Source of the DNA: Triticum aestivum
Lineage: Eukaryota; Streptophyta; Magnoliopsida; Poales; Poaceae
Length of the DNA: 64,000 nucleotides
Assembly (NCBI RefSeq): GCF_018294505.1
Contig: NC_057812.1
Location: 60,061,789-60,125,788 of the forward strand
Direction: 5' to 3'
The position numbers and the translations under genes are program-made. The notes beneath the pieces were generated by a model. That model was given only the letters and a program-made list of their open reading frames with translations, was not told where the DNA came from and did not search any database. Each line of letters begins with the position of its first letter. Position 1 is the first letter of the stretch. This document shows positions 35,084-44,499 of this stretch, piece by piece.

Positions 35084-35250
35084 TAAACTAAACCTAAACC
35101 TAAAACTAAAAAAACAAAAAAAGGAAAAAACTAAATCTAAACCTAAAACTAAACTAAAACTAAACCTATAAACCTAAAACTAAACCTAAAACTAAAACTA
35201 AATCTAAATCTAAACTAAACATAAACCTAAAACTAAAAAAACAGAAAAAG
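35084..35250 (+). repeat. Degenerate CTAAACC/CTAAAACTAAA repeat
   Basis: Runs of AAACTAAACCTAAACCTAAAACT with irregular spacing. It resembles plant telomere repeats only loosely (CTAAACC rather than CCCTAAA). On the minus strand it is TTTAGGTTTAG-like and follows the donor of the putative first intron. Confidence 0.8.
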
Positions 35251-35269
35251 GAAAAAAAAGGAGGCAGAG

Positions 35270-35880
35270 CTCACCTGGGGTGGAGGAGGGGGGCGGGGCG
35301 GCCTGGGGCGGCGGCGTCGGGCGGCAGTGGCGACGGGGCTGGGCCAGGCCGGGGCGGGGGGGCCGGGGCACCGGGAAGCGGCGGCGACCAGACGGCAGGG
35401 TGGCGGGGCCGATGGGGCGGGGGGCGGTGGGGCGCCGAGCGGCAGTGGCGACGGGGCGGGGGGGCGGCGCGCAGGGTGGTGGGGTGACGGGGTGGCGGCG
35501 AGTGCTGGGGGCGGCGGCGCGCGTGTGAAGAAGAGAAAGAGAGGGGGGGGCGGGGTGGGGCGCGGCCGTTACCGTTAGAGGGGCCCCTCCCTCTTTGCCG
35601 TCTGCCCCCCTTTGTCGTCCCTTATTTTCTCTTTGCCGTCTGCTAGCGGACGGCAAAGAGGGGGGAGTTAGGATTTTTTAAGCAGCTCGTCAGTGGGGCC
35701 CCCTCCCTCTTTGTCGTCCGCTAGCCGACGACAAAGAACTGGCTGATGGCAAATTAGGTCTTTGCCATCAGCCAGTTCTTTGCCATCTGCTTTTTGGTAG
35801 CTGATGGCAAAGAGCTTCTTTGCCGTCCGCTAGCTGACGGCAAAGAGCTGGCAGATGGCAAAGTACCTGATTCCAGTAGT
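35270..35880 (-). promoter_or_regulatory. CACTA-C 5' end: GC-rich leader and subterminal repeats
   Basis: 35280-35575 is very G-rich on the plus strand (C-rich on the coding strand) and ends, in coding orientation, with CCCAG|GTGAGC, a good splice donor near 35273. It is therefore a plausible untranslated first exon. From 35590 to 35870 TTTGCCGTC motifs in both orientations form the subterminal domain, and the terminus closes at 35881. No TATA box is evident. Confidence 0.55.
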
Positions 35881-36846
35881 GTATGGAAAAGAACTTGCAT
35901 GACATCTTTTGTCCTACCCTCCCGTGGCAGCAGGGTCCTTACGAAAACTAAGGGATATTAAGGCATCCTTTTAATAGAGTACCGAAATAAAGCATTAACA
36001 CATAGTGAATACATGAACTCCTCAAACTACGGTCATCACCTGTAAGTATCCCGATTATTGTCACTTCGGGGTTAACGGATCATAACACATAATAGGTGAC
36101 TATAGACTTGCAAGATAGGATCAAGAACTCTTATATATTGATGAAAACATAATAGGTTCATATCTGAAATCATGGCACTCGGGCCCTAGTGACAATCATT
36201 AAGCATAGCAAAGTCATAGCAACATCAATCTTAGAACATAGTGGATACTAGGGATCAAACCCTAACAAAACTAACTCGATTACATGATAGATACCATCCA
36301 ACCCATCACCGTCCAGCAAGCCTACGATGGAATTACTCACGCACGGCGGTGAGCATCATGAAATTGGTGATGGAGGATGGTTGATGATGACGATGGCGAC
36401 GGATTCCCCTCTCCGGAGCCCCGAACGGACTCCAGATCAGCCCTCCTAAGAGGTTTTAGGGCTTGGCGGCGGCTTCGTATCGTAAAACGTGATGATTTCT
36501 TCTCTATGATTTTTTCTCCCCGAAAGCAAATATATAGAGTTGGTCTTGAGGTCGGAGGAGCTCCAGGGGGCCCACGAGGTAGGGGGCGCGCCCCCACCCT
36601 CGTGGACAGGTGGTGGGCCCCCTGGCCTTCATCTTTTGCAAGGATTTTTTATATTTTCCGAAAAGGTGTTCCGTGATGTTTCAGGTCATTCTGAGAACTT
36701 TTGTTTCTGCACATTAATAGCACCATAGCAATTCTGCTGAAAACAGCGTCAGTCTGGGTTAGTTCCATTCAAATCATGCAAGTTAGAGTCCAAAACAAGG
36801 GCAAAAGTGTTTGGAAAAGTAGATACGACGGAGGCGTATTAGGGGG

Positions 36847-36898
36847 CCATCGAATCCTTTATCGACAGCACAGAGGAACTCTCAATGAAAGCCCCAAT
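36847..36898 (-). pseudogene. Gypsy3 leader and first codons of gag-like ORF
   Basis: Between the Gypsy3 LTR and the Gypsy2 insertion lie about 50 nt of leader (minus strand TTGGGGCTTTCATTGAGAG), then ATG at 36850-36848 followed by GCC and the insertion. The ORF continues across 28 kb of insertions at 8760. Confidence 0.6.
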
Positions 36899-37369
36899 GT
36901 CGGTGTCAAAACCGGCAGATCTCGGGTAGGGGGTCCCGAACTATGCGTCTAAGGATCAAAGGTAACAGGAGGCAGGGGACACGATGTTTACCCAGGTTCG
37001 GCCCTCTTGATGGAGGTAAAACCCTACGTCCTGCTTGATTGACTTTGATGAGTATAGGGGTTAAAAGAGTTGATCTACCACGAGATTTTAATGGCTAAAT
37101 CCTAGATGTCTAGCATGTATGATTATGATTACCTCTACAGACTAAACCACCCGGTTTATATAGACACCGAAGGGGGCTAGGGTTGGTATAAATTCGGTTT
37201 ACAGAGAAATGAATCTTCATATCCAAACGCCAAGCTTGCCTTCCACGCCAAAGAGTGTCCCATCCGGATACGGGGGGAAGCTTTCTATCTTGTATCATCA
37301 CGGCCTACCAGTCCGGCCCACGTCACATAGCCCGGACGCCCAGGGACCCCCTAATCCAGGACTCCCTCA
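36899..37369 (-). repeat. Gypsy3 5' LTR
   Basis: The plus strand runs from TGTCGGTGTCAAAACCGGC to CCAGGACTCCCTCA; the minus strand therefore starts TGAGGGAGTCCTGGATTAGG. It is 471 bp long with TG...CA ends. The minus-strand box GGTTTATATAGACACC appears reversed as GGTTTATATAGACACCG at about 37153-37169, so a TATA-like TATATA is available in both readings. This LTR marks the outer edge of the whole nested stack. Its partner LTR is not in the window. Confidence 0.85.
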
Positions 37370-37849
37370 ACGATGTCAAAGTGGAAAAATGGAAATTATG
37401 GCCTCAACAGTGTGCCGCCACATAGCCGGAAGGGTCAATCGAGTCTTCTCGTCGCTGTGGTTGACATGAAGAAGGTGAGTCCCAGATGGAATGAGATGGT
37501 GGGTGGGGCATACATCCAATTCCTTTGGAATCGCTAGTGGCGTGGACTAAAATACAGAAGTTTGAGTGACAAGACTCGAATATGCAACTTTGGCAGCGAT
37601 ACAGACCGATTTCCATAAATATAATATTAAAAAAATCCTTGATTGGTTTGATAACATTAATTGGAAATGTATATGTTAATATTACTTTCCTATAAACTAG
37701 ATCAAAGTGTAATCAGACGAAACTAATATACACTCTATTTCTTTCCTATATCATGACCATGGCTATTGATGATTTCTCTATACTACTCATGACATTTAAT
37801 ACGATTTATTGGCATTTATTTGGATAAGGACAACCCTTTGTTGTGGGTC
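37370..37849. other. Low-copy intergenic sequence
   Basis: There is no gene and no transposon terminus that I can recognise. It becomes AT-rich towards the peptide gene. Confidence 0.5.
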
Positions 37850-37944
37850 GGATAAGGATAAGCTTGATGCAAAAGAGACTGAAACATGTCGTTTAATGAC
37901 ATTAATTGGATAGGGACAAGCTTAATGCAACCACATCTATATAA
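37850..37944 (+). promoter_or_regulatory. Putative promoter of the peptide gene: duplicated GATAAG-type block and TATA box
   Basis: A TATATAA box at 37938-37944 lies about 100 nt before the ATG at 38042. Upstream, a 22-bp block is present twice, 58 bp apart: 37850-37871 (GGATAAGGATAAGCTTGATG) and 37908-37929 (GGATAGGGACAAGCTTAATG). GATAAG cores resemble I-box elements. Promoter function is inferred from position. Confidence 0.5.
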
Positions 37945-38041
37945 GATCGACCCAATGGTACCAGTCATGACCACAAAAAACATATTGATTGTCAGACTAT
38001 TGCATAACTACATATTCTCAGTTGTTCTGTGTTCTTAGGCA

Positions 38042-38242
38042 ATGGCAAAAAATAACATCTTCCAAGTGATCATTGTTTTTCTCATGGTGCAAGTCTGCTT
38101 GCTCATGATGATGGCAGCACCGGCAGCACATGCAGCTGCTAGACCAGTGGGGTACAATCCAGTGTGCTGCCCTAGGAACATTTACTGTTGCGGGTTCGGT
38201 GGCGCATTGGCCAGTGCACCTGCGCCATCCATTGAGCCTTGA
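38042..38242 (+). CDS. Small secreted cysteine-rich peptide, 66 aa
   Basis: The frame begins at ATG 38042 (context GGCAATGGC) and ends TGA 38240-38242. Residues 1-32 look like a signal peptide: MAKNN, a hydrophobic core IFQVIIVFLMVQVCLLMMMA, then AAPAAHA with a likely cleavage after AHA. The mature part of about 34 residues begins AARPVGYNPV, carries two cysteine pairs spaced by five residues (CCPRNIYCC), then GFGGALASAPAPSIEP. A TATA box at 37938 and AATAAA at 38377 bracket a transcript of about 0.4 kb with no intron. Size, signal peptide and paired cysteines fit plant secreted signalling, defence or tapetum/seed peptides; I cannot assign a family. It stands alone between two transposon blocks and is the best host gene in the window. 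Confidence 0.7.
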   Translation: MAKNNIFQVIIVFLMVQVCLLMMMAAPAAHAAARPVGYNPVCCPRNIYCCGFGGALASAPAPSIEP

Positions 38243-38376
38243 TGTGTGGTTCTATTCTCCTCGAGGTAGTAAGCTCGACATTAAATGATATATGTAGTTT
38301 TATTGTTTCATGGGTTACCTATTCCCGAATATGTGTGATGCTACTTTCAAGAAGATATTGTACTAGCTACTTACCT

Positions 38377-38382
38377 AATAAA
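38377..38382 (+). terminator. Poly(A) signal of the peptide gene
   Basis: AATAAA about 135 nt after the stop codon, followed by GT/T-rich sequence. Plant polyadenylation signals are loose, so this is suggestive only. Confidence 0.45.
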
Positions 38383-39659
38383 ATGGGAGGAGATTGTTAT
38401 ATATATTGTATTAAATATACTACAAAGAGATTTAAATTTATGTTTAGTTTAGTCCTTTTGGAAACAAGATTACTTGGCCGCATTGATTTATGGCAAAAAA
38501 AGTGGCGAGGTGTGTGCCTTTGGGAATTTCTGTTTTATTGTTTTGTTGGTCCTCCATTTGTCGAGATTGTGCGGGTCGTGGCAACATGCTTTATTTTTCA
38601 TAAAGGTCACAACTTTTTATAGCATTTATTGAGTGATGGAGTACATCACCAATTAGTAGAGACCAACTACTGTTGGCAATGCTTGTTTATGAATCAAGGG
38701 ATCCACACTCTCTTCCTTTTTTGAAAGAAGGCCAAGGCCATGTATTAAAATTGTCTAACCCTTACAACACCACCCTTACAAAAGAAGAAAAATAGAAAAC
38801 ATATACTGGGTTATATCAAGGGTGTCTTCCTTTCGGACTTCTATGGCGTGAGCAAAGCTCGATGTGGCCTTTGGATTTCCAGAACAACCTTGGTAAATCA
38901 TTCTCTACATTTTTCAAGTGAGTGCTCAATTCCTCAAAAAATAGTCAAATAAATAGTATATGAATACAATTTTTTATTCTTTGATAGAGCACGAAGGGAT
39001 TGTTTGACGTGAATCCTATATGTGTAATCTATCTATTAATCTATTTCTGTACTAATTAGAGACTCCGTCGATATTCGCACAATTAATCACAAATACGAAC
39101 TGCTCATCTGGTGGGACCGAATTATTACGGTGCAGATATTTTAAAATTTTGTCACATTAATAAAGATTAAACAGTAATTATAAGCCACCCATCTGGTGGG
39201 ACTAAGTTATTATCGCGTAGATCAACATAAATAGTCCTTGGCCAGAAGTTTGCTCCATTCTAGTAAATCCAAATAATAATCACTCAAAGCTCTGATGTAA
39301 AAATAGAACACTAAAAAATTACGATTCATTCTCTAGTCACAACAATTCAAAAAAAAAACTCCCATCTCAATATAGGCACTACACAGTCTCTTCCTCTCCC
39401 CATGGTCATGGTCGTTGGCGGAGGCCTTCCTCAACGGTATGGCTGAACTCGATCTGCGGGTGAGGTCAAGACAACGTCTTCGGTCCTAGGGGCTTGGTAT
39501 AGGGTCTTACATAAGGAAAATAGACGAAAAATGAAATGAAGGCATAGAACCCATAGACAAAGAGAAGCGAAGTCTGTGTCCCAAGCTACTCACTATGCGC
39601 ACACGGTTTCGACACTAGATGTTGTTTGTTATTACCAACCATTTGTAGGCGGTTTGATT
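38383..39659. other. AT-rich intergenic sequence
   Basis: No gene is supported. An open frame (38239-38622) overlaps the 3' UTR and is hydrophobic and cysteine-rich without recognisable motifs. 39016-39260 (CTATCTATTAATCTATTTCT, GGTGGGACCGAATTATTACG, GGTGGGACTAAGTTATTATC) is a diverged relative of 48819-49270. Confidence 0.5.
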
Positions 39660-39667
39660 GTTCTAAC

Positions 39668-39982
39668 TAAACCCGGGCAAACGTCGGGCCGGGCTTGTAA
39701 AAGCCCGACCTTCATTTCTCAAGCCCAACCCAGCCAAAGCCCAAAATACTCTATGTTTTCAAGCCCGAGCCCAGCCCAAAATCAAGCTCGAAAGCCCGGC
39801 TCGAACTTTGTTTTTAGTGTACTCACGTGCAAGCTTGGCCCAAATCCCTGAAGCTCGTCCTAAAATACAGATAAAGAGAAGCTCGAGCCTGGCCCGAACT
39901 ATCTTCCGGGCTGTAAAAGAAGGCCCAAGCCTAGCCCAAATGTTAAGCCTGGCCGGGCCCGACCTGTTCATGCCCGGGCTTA
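39668..39982. mobile_element. hAT-type MITE, 315 bp, TSD GTTCTAAC
   Basis: Termini are TAAACCCGGGCA at 39668 and TGCCCGGGCTTA ending at 39982, inverted with one mismatch. Flanks are an identical 8-bp GTTCTAAC (39660-39667 and 39983-39990), the duplication size of hAT elements. The interior is filled with AAGCCCG/CGGGCTT-like repeats in both orientations. There is no coding capacity. Confidence 0.9.
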
Positions 39983-40059
39983 GTTCTAACCACCACCAGT
40001 GTCGGCCTCTGCATCACGCGATGCATACAGTCATTTATTAAAAAGTATCAGGTCTCAAA

Positions 40060-40460
40060 GTATGAGTAACATCTCAAGTTGCCAAACAAGAACCAGAAAT
40101 CAAACAAATAGCCACAACTAGCAAAATAGGACTGGGCCTAAACACATATCTTATTAATGGACCGCCATCTAAATAGGTTGTATGTACCCCGTGCTACCGT
40201 CTCTCATTGGTTGCATCCAAAATCCATAAGACCCCCCTCCTATCACACGGTGTGGTAATGACCACTTAGGGATCCGGCTAGTCGCCCTGGTAGATAACCT
40301 GCAAAAAGCTTGTGATATTTGTCCTATTAAAAACACAATCATTCTGATAGTTCCAAATAGCACAAATTAATGCACAAACTAATTCATCCCGTAGTATTGG
40401 GCTCAACCCTACCTAGCCAGTTACCAAACAAATTGGTGATAATATTAAGAGGAGGTATGT
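40060..40460 (-). pseudogene. LINE-like remnant (zf-RVT C-terminal region)
   Basis: On the minus strand near 40400-40280 a frame reads SPILRDELVCALICAIWNYQ then NDCVFNRTNITSFLQVIYQG and ends at a stop. The IW-N-x-x-ND-x-VF-N pattern is typical of the C-terminal region after the RT of plant LINEs or related host copies. Downstream conserved pieces can be read only with shifts. No poly(A) tail or TSD was found. Confidence 0.4.
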
Positions 40461-40652
40461 TCAATGACACATGTATTGTTCATCACGATAAGTTGGATAT
40501 GGGGCAAGTGAGAGACAAATGTTGACTCGTTTCACCATGATCACAAAACTACACCGATTACTCCCCTCCCACCTACATTTTCGGCGAACTCTAATAGATA
40601 CCCTACAAAGTAGAGGAGGATTTGTCCGAGCAAAGTTTTGTGGAGTATATTT

Positions 40653-42401
40653 TGAAGGAAATATGCCCTAGAGGCAATAATAAAGTTGTAATTTATATTT
40701 CCTTGTATCACGATAAAAGCTTATTATTCATACTAGAATTGTATTAACCGGAAACTTGATACATGTGTGGATACATAGACAAAACACAATGTCCCTAGTA
40801 AGCCTCTACTAGACTAGCTCGCTAATCAAAGATGGTTAAGTTTTCTAACCATAGACATGTGTTGTCATTTGATGAGCGGGATCACAACATTAAGAGAATG
40901 ATGTGATGGACAAGACCTATCTACTAGCTTAGCATAATGATCATTAAGTTTTATTGCTATTGCTTTCTTCATGACTTATACATATTGCTTTGACTATGAG
41001 ATTATGCAACTCCCGAATACCGGAGGAATACCTTGTGTGCTATCAAACGTCACAAGTAACTGGGTGATTATAAAGATGCTCTACCGGTATCTCCTAAGGT
41101 TTTTGTTGGGTTGGCATAGATCGAGATTAGGATTTGTCACTCCGAGTATCGGAGAGGTATCTCTAGGCCCTCTCGGTAATGCACATCATAATAAGCCTTG
41201 CAAGCAATGTGACTAATTAGTTAGTTACAGGATGATGCATTATGGCACGAGTAAAGAGACTTGCCGGTTACAAGATTGAACTAGGTTTGAAGATACCGAC
41301 GACCGAATCTCGGGCAAGTAACACACCGATGACAAAGGGAATAACGTATGTTGTCATTACGGTACGACTGATAAAGATCTTCGTAGAATATGTGGGAACC
41401 AATATGAGCATCCAGGTTCCACTGTTGGTTATTGACCAGAGAGGTGTCTCGGTCATGTCTACATAGTTCTCGAACCTGTGGGGTCCGCACGCTTAACGTT
41501 CGATGACGATTTTGTATTATATGAGTTATGTGATTTGGTGACTGAATGGTGTTCGGAGTCTCGGATAAGATCACAGACATGATGATGAGTCTTGAAATGG
41601 TCGAGAGGTAAAGATTCATATATTGGATGACGATATTTGGACACCGTAAGTGTTCCAGGGGTACCGGGTGCATATCGGGTCACCGGAAGGGGTTCCGAGC
41701 AACCCCCCGGCAACTACATGGGCCTTAATGGGCCAAGAGGGGGATGGACAAGACCCTAAGGTGTTGGTGCGCCCCTCTCATATGGGCAGGCTAAATTGGA
41801 GTAGAAAAGGGGAAGGAGGAAAGGAAAAAGGGAATAGGATTCCCCCTCCCCCCTCTTCCCTTCCTACACCGAATAGGAATAGGAAAGGGGGGAGGCCGAA
41901 TTGGGAGGACCCCAAGTAGGATTCCTCCTACTTGGGGTGCCCCCTTGGCTGCCTCTCCTCCCCTCCAACCTATATATATGATGGGGGAGCACTGCTAGAA
42001 TGCATACCAACAATTTTTAGCTGTGTGCGGCGCCCCCCCTCCATAGTTTACGCCTCCGGTCATATCTTCGTTGTGCTTAGGCGAAGCCCTGTGCGGATCA
42101 CTTGACCATCACCGTCACCATGCCGTCGTGCTGACAGAACTCTCCCTCGACACATTCCTGGATCAAGAGTTCGAGGGACGTCATCGAGCTAAACGTGTGC
42201 AAAACTCGGAGGTGTCGTACGTTCGGTGCTTGATCGGTCGGAACGAGAAGTTTGACTACATCAACCGCGTTGTCAAATGCTTCTGCTTTTGGTCTACGAT
42301 GGTATGTGGACACACTCTCCCCCTCTCATTGCTACGAATCTCCTAGATAGATCTTGCGTGAGCGTAGGAAAATTTTAAATTGCATGCTACGTTCCCCAAC
42401 A
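40653..42401 (+). repeat. WIS-type 5' LTR
   Basis: 1749 bp from TGAAGGAAATATGCCCTAG to CTACGTTCCCCAACA. The TATA box TATATATA is at 41971-41978. It shares the general layout of the Angela LTRs but is clearly diverged from them. Confidence 0.93.
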
Positions 42402-43679
42402 GTGGTATCCGAGCCAGGTCTATGCGTAGATGATATGCACGAGTAGAACACAAAGAGTTGTGGGAGGTGATCATCATACTGCTTACCACCAATGTCTTAT
42501 TTTGATTCGCCGGTATTGTTGGATTAAGCAGCCCGGACCAACCTTACATGACCAGTTTCATGAGACCGGTTCCACCGACACACATGCAACTAGTTTTGCA
42601 TAATGGTGGCTGGTAGGTGTCTGTTTCTCCAACTTTAGTTGAAAAGAATTTGACTGCGGCCGGTTCTTGTTGAAGGTAAAAACATCAAACTTGATAAATC
42701 ACCGTTGTGGTTTTTGATGGGTAGGTAAGAACGGTTCTTGCTAGAAGCCCGCAGCAGCCACGTAAAACTTGCAACAACAAAGTAGAGGATGTCTAACTTG
42801 TTTTTGCAAGGCATGTTGTGATGTGATATGGTCAAGACATGATGTGATATACGTTATTGTATGAGATGATCATGTTTTGTAAAAGTCACTGGCAACCGGC
42901 AGGAGCCTTATGGTTGTCTCTTTGTTGTATGAAATGCAAACGCCATGTAATTGCTTTACTTTATCACTATGTGTTAGCGATAGTTGTAGAAGCAATAGTT
43001 GGCGAGACGACCACGACGCTACGATGGAGATCAAGGTGTCAAGCCGGTGACGATGGAGATCATGATGGTGCTTTGGAGATGGAGATCAAAGGCACAAGAT
43101 GATGATGGACATATCATGTCACATATTTTGATTGCATGTGATGTTTATCTTTTATGCATCTTATTTTGCTTAGTATGACGGTAGCATTATAAGATGACCC
43201 CTCACTAAAATTTCAAGGTATAAGTGTTCTCCCTGAGTATGCACCGTTGCGACAGTTCGTCGTGCCGAGACACCATGTGATGATCGGGGGTGATAAGCTC
43301 TATGTTCACATACAACGGGTGCAACATAGTTTTGCATATGCGGAATACTCGGTTTAAACTTGACGAGCCTAGCATGTACAGACATGGCCTCGGAACACTA
43401 GAGACCAAAAGGTCGAACGTGAATCATATGGTAGATATGATCAACATAAAGATGTTCACCATTGAAAACTACTCCATCTCACGTGATGATCGGACATGGT
43501 TTAGTTGATATGGATCATGTGATCATTTAGATGACTTGAGGGATGTCAATCTAAGTGGGATTTCTTAAGTAATATGATTAATTGAACTTAATTTATCATG
43601 AACTTAGTCCTGATAGTATTTCCATATCTATGTTATAGATCAATAGCTCGCATATAGCTCCCTTGTTATATTTTTGATA
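42402..43679 (+). other. WIS-type primer-binding site and leader
   Basis: TGGTATCCGAGCC at 42403 is close to the initiator Met tRNA primer site TGGTATCAGAGC. The leader to about 43680 has no frame and parallels the Angela leader, including a GATGGAGATCATGATGG remnant at about 43050. Confidence 0.75.
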
Positions 43680-44480
43680 TGTTCCTAGAGAAAACAAAGT
43701 TGAAAGATGATAGTAGCAATGATGCGGACTGGGTCCGTGATCTGAGGATTATCCTCATTGTTGCATAGAAGAATTATGTCCTTGATGCACCGCTAGGTGA
43801 CAAACCTATTGCAGGAGCAGATGCAGACGTTATGAATGTTTGACAATCTCAGTATGAGGACTACTTGATAGTTTAGTGCACCATGCTTTACGGCTTAGAA
43901 CTGGGACATCAAAAATGTTTTGAATGCCATGGAGCATATGAGATGTTCCAAGAGCTGAAAAATGATATTTCAGACTCATGCCCGTGTAAAGAGGTATGAG
44001 ACCTCTGACAAGTACTTTGGCTACAAGATGGAGGAAAATGGCTCAGCCAGTGAGCATGTACTCAGAATGTCTAGGTAGTACAATCGCTTGAATCAAGTGG
44101 GAGTTAATCTTCCAGATAAGGATAGTGATTGACAGAGTTATCTAGTCACTATCACCAAGCTACTAGAACTTCGTGATAAACTATAATATGCAAGGGATGA
44201 CGAAAACGATTCCCAGGCTCTTCGCGGTGCTGAAATCGGCGAAGGTAGAAATCAAGAAAAAGCATCAAGTGTTGAAGGTTGAAAAGACCACTAGTTTCAA
44301 GAAAAAGGGCAAAGAAAAACAAAGGGAACTTCAAGAAGAATGACAAGCAAGTTTCCACTCCCGTGAAGAAGCCCAAAGCTAGACCTAAGCCTGAAACTGA
44401 GTGCTTCGACTGCAAACGGAATGGTCACTGGAAGAGGAACAACCACAAATACTTGGCGGATAAGAAGATGGCAAAGTGAA
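43680..44480 (+). pseudogene. WIS-type gag remnant with mutated zinc knuckle
   Basis: Recognisable by alignment to the Angela gag: FLEKTKLKDD near 43682, DWVRDLRIILIV, then shifts and stops (for example TAG at 43768 and TGA at 43842). The nucleocapsid at 44279-44479 is lysine-rich and carries CFDCKRNGHWKRNN, where the last cysteine of the CCHC knuckle has become asparagine. Confidence 0.8.
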
Positions 44481-44499
44481 CAAAGGTATATTTGATATG

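Larger units (their letters stand above)
25805..35881 (-). mobile_element. CACTA-C: complete 10,077-bp CACTA DNA transposon, TSD TAT
   Basis: The left end is CACTACAGGAATCAGCTACT at 25805. The right end at 35881 is the reverse complement of CACTACTGGAATCAGGTACT. TAT flanks both sides (25802-25804 and 35882-35884). The other LTR of Gypsy2 shows the unoccupied site. Subterminal regions (25830-26235 and 35595-35870) carry many TTTGCCGTC/GACGGCAAA motifs in both orientations. The coding strand is minus: a TNP2-like transposase (33573-29911), then a Ptta/En/Spm-type second ORF (29591-27600). Both are broken by stops. The 5' (right) region has unusual G-rich and pyrimidine-rich tracts. Confidence 0.96.
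8761..36841 (-). mobile_element. Gypsy2: Athila-like LTR retrotransposon carrying two nested insertions, TSD GGGGG
   Basis: Paired LTRs lie at 8761-10178 (3' LTR) and 25362-36841 (5' LTR, split by CACTA-C). Both flanks show GGGGG (8756-8760 and 36842-36846). The coding strand is minus: primer-binding site at about 25331-25350, gag-protease at 25283-22635, an unknown ORF at 13254-12194, and a polypurine tract next to the 3' LTR. Without Angela (8665 bp), CACTA-C (10077 bp) and their duplicated target bases, the element is about 9.3 kb. No reverse transcriptase, RNase H or integrase frame is visible, so it looks non-autonomous. It inserted in codon 3 of the Gypsy3 gag-like ORF. Confidence 0.92.
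25362..36841 (-). repeat. Gypsy2 5' LTR, split by CACTA-C
   Basis: The LTR parts are 25362-25804 and 35885-36841 (1400 bp together). They align end to end with the 3' LTR at 8761-10178. The outer end reads GGCGTATTA, where the other copy has GGCGTATCA, so the terminal CA has become TA. The 10-kb insertion sits between GTGCTTAT and TATGGAAAAG. Confidence 0.93.

Noticed and set aside
34326..35171. 281-codon plus-strand frame and overlapping frames in the GGGGTC array
   Set aside because: Low-complexity translation (GVGSG, then poly-Phe/Leu) of a repeat array, antisense to the transposase. Not a gene.
35084..35250. Interstitial telomere repeat
   Set aside because: Units are CTAAACC and CTAAAACTAAA mixtures, not CCCTAAA, and the position is intronic within CACTA-C.
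35210..35656. 148-codon proline/arginine-rich minus-strand frame at the CACTA-C 5' end
   Set aside because: GC-rich leader without stops; it crosses the probable splice donor and the subterminal repeats, and has no domain.
38239..38622. 127-codon hydrophobic frame just after the peptide gene
   Set aside because: It overlaps the stop codon and the probable 3' UTR, spans the AATAAA signal, and has no recognisable domain or good start context.
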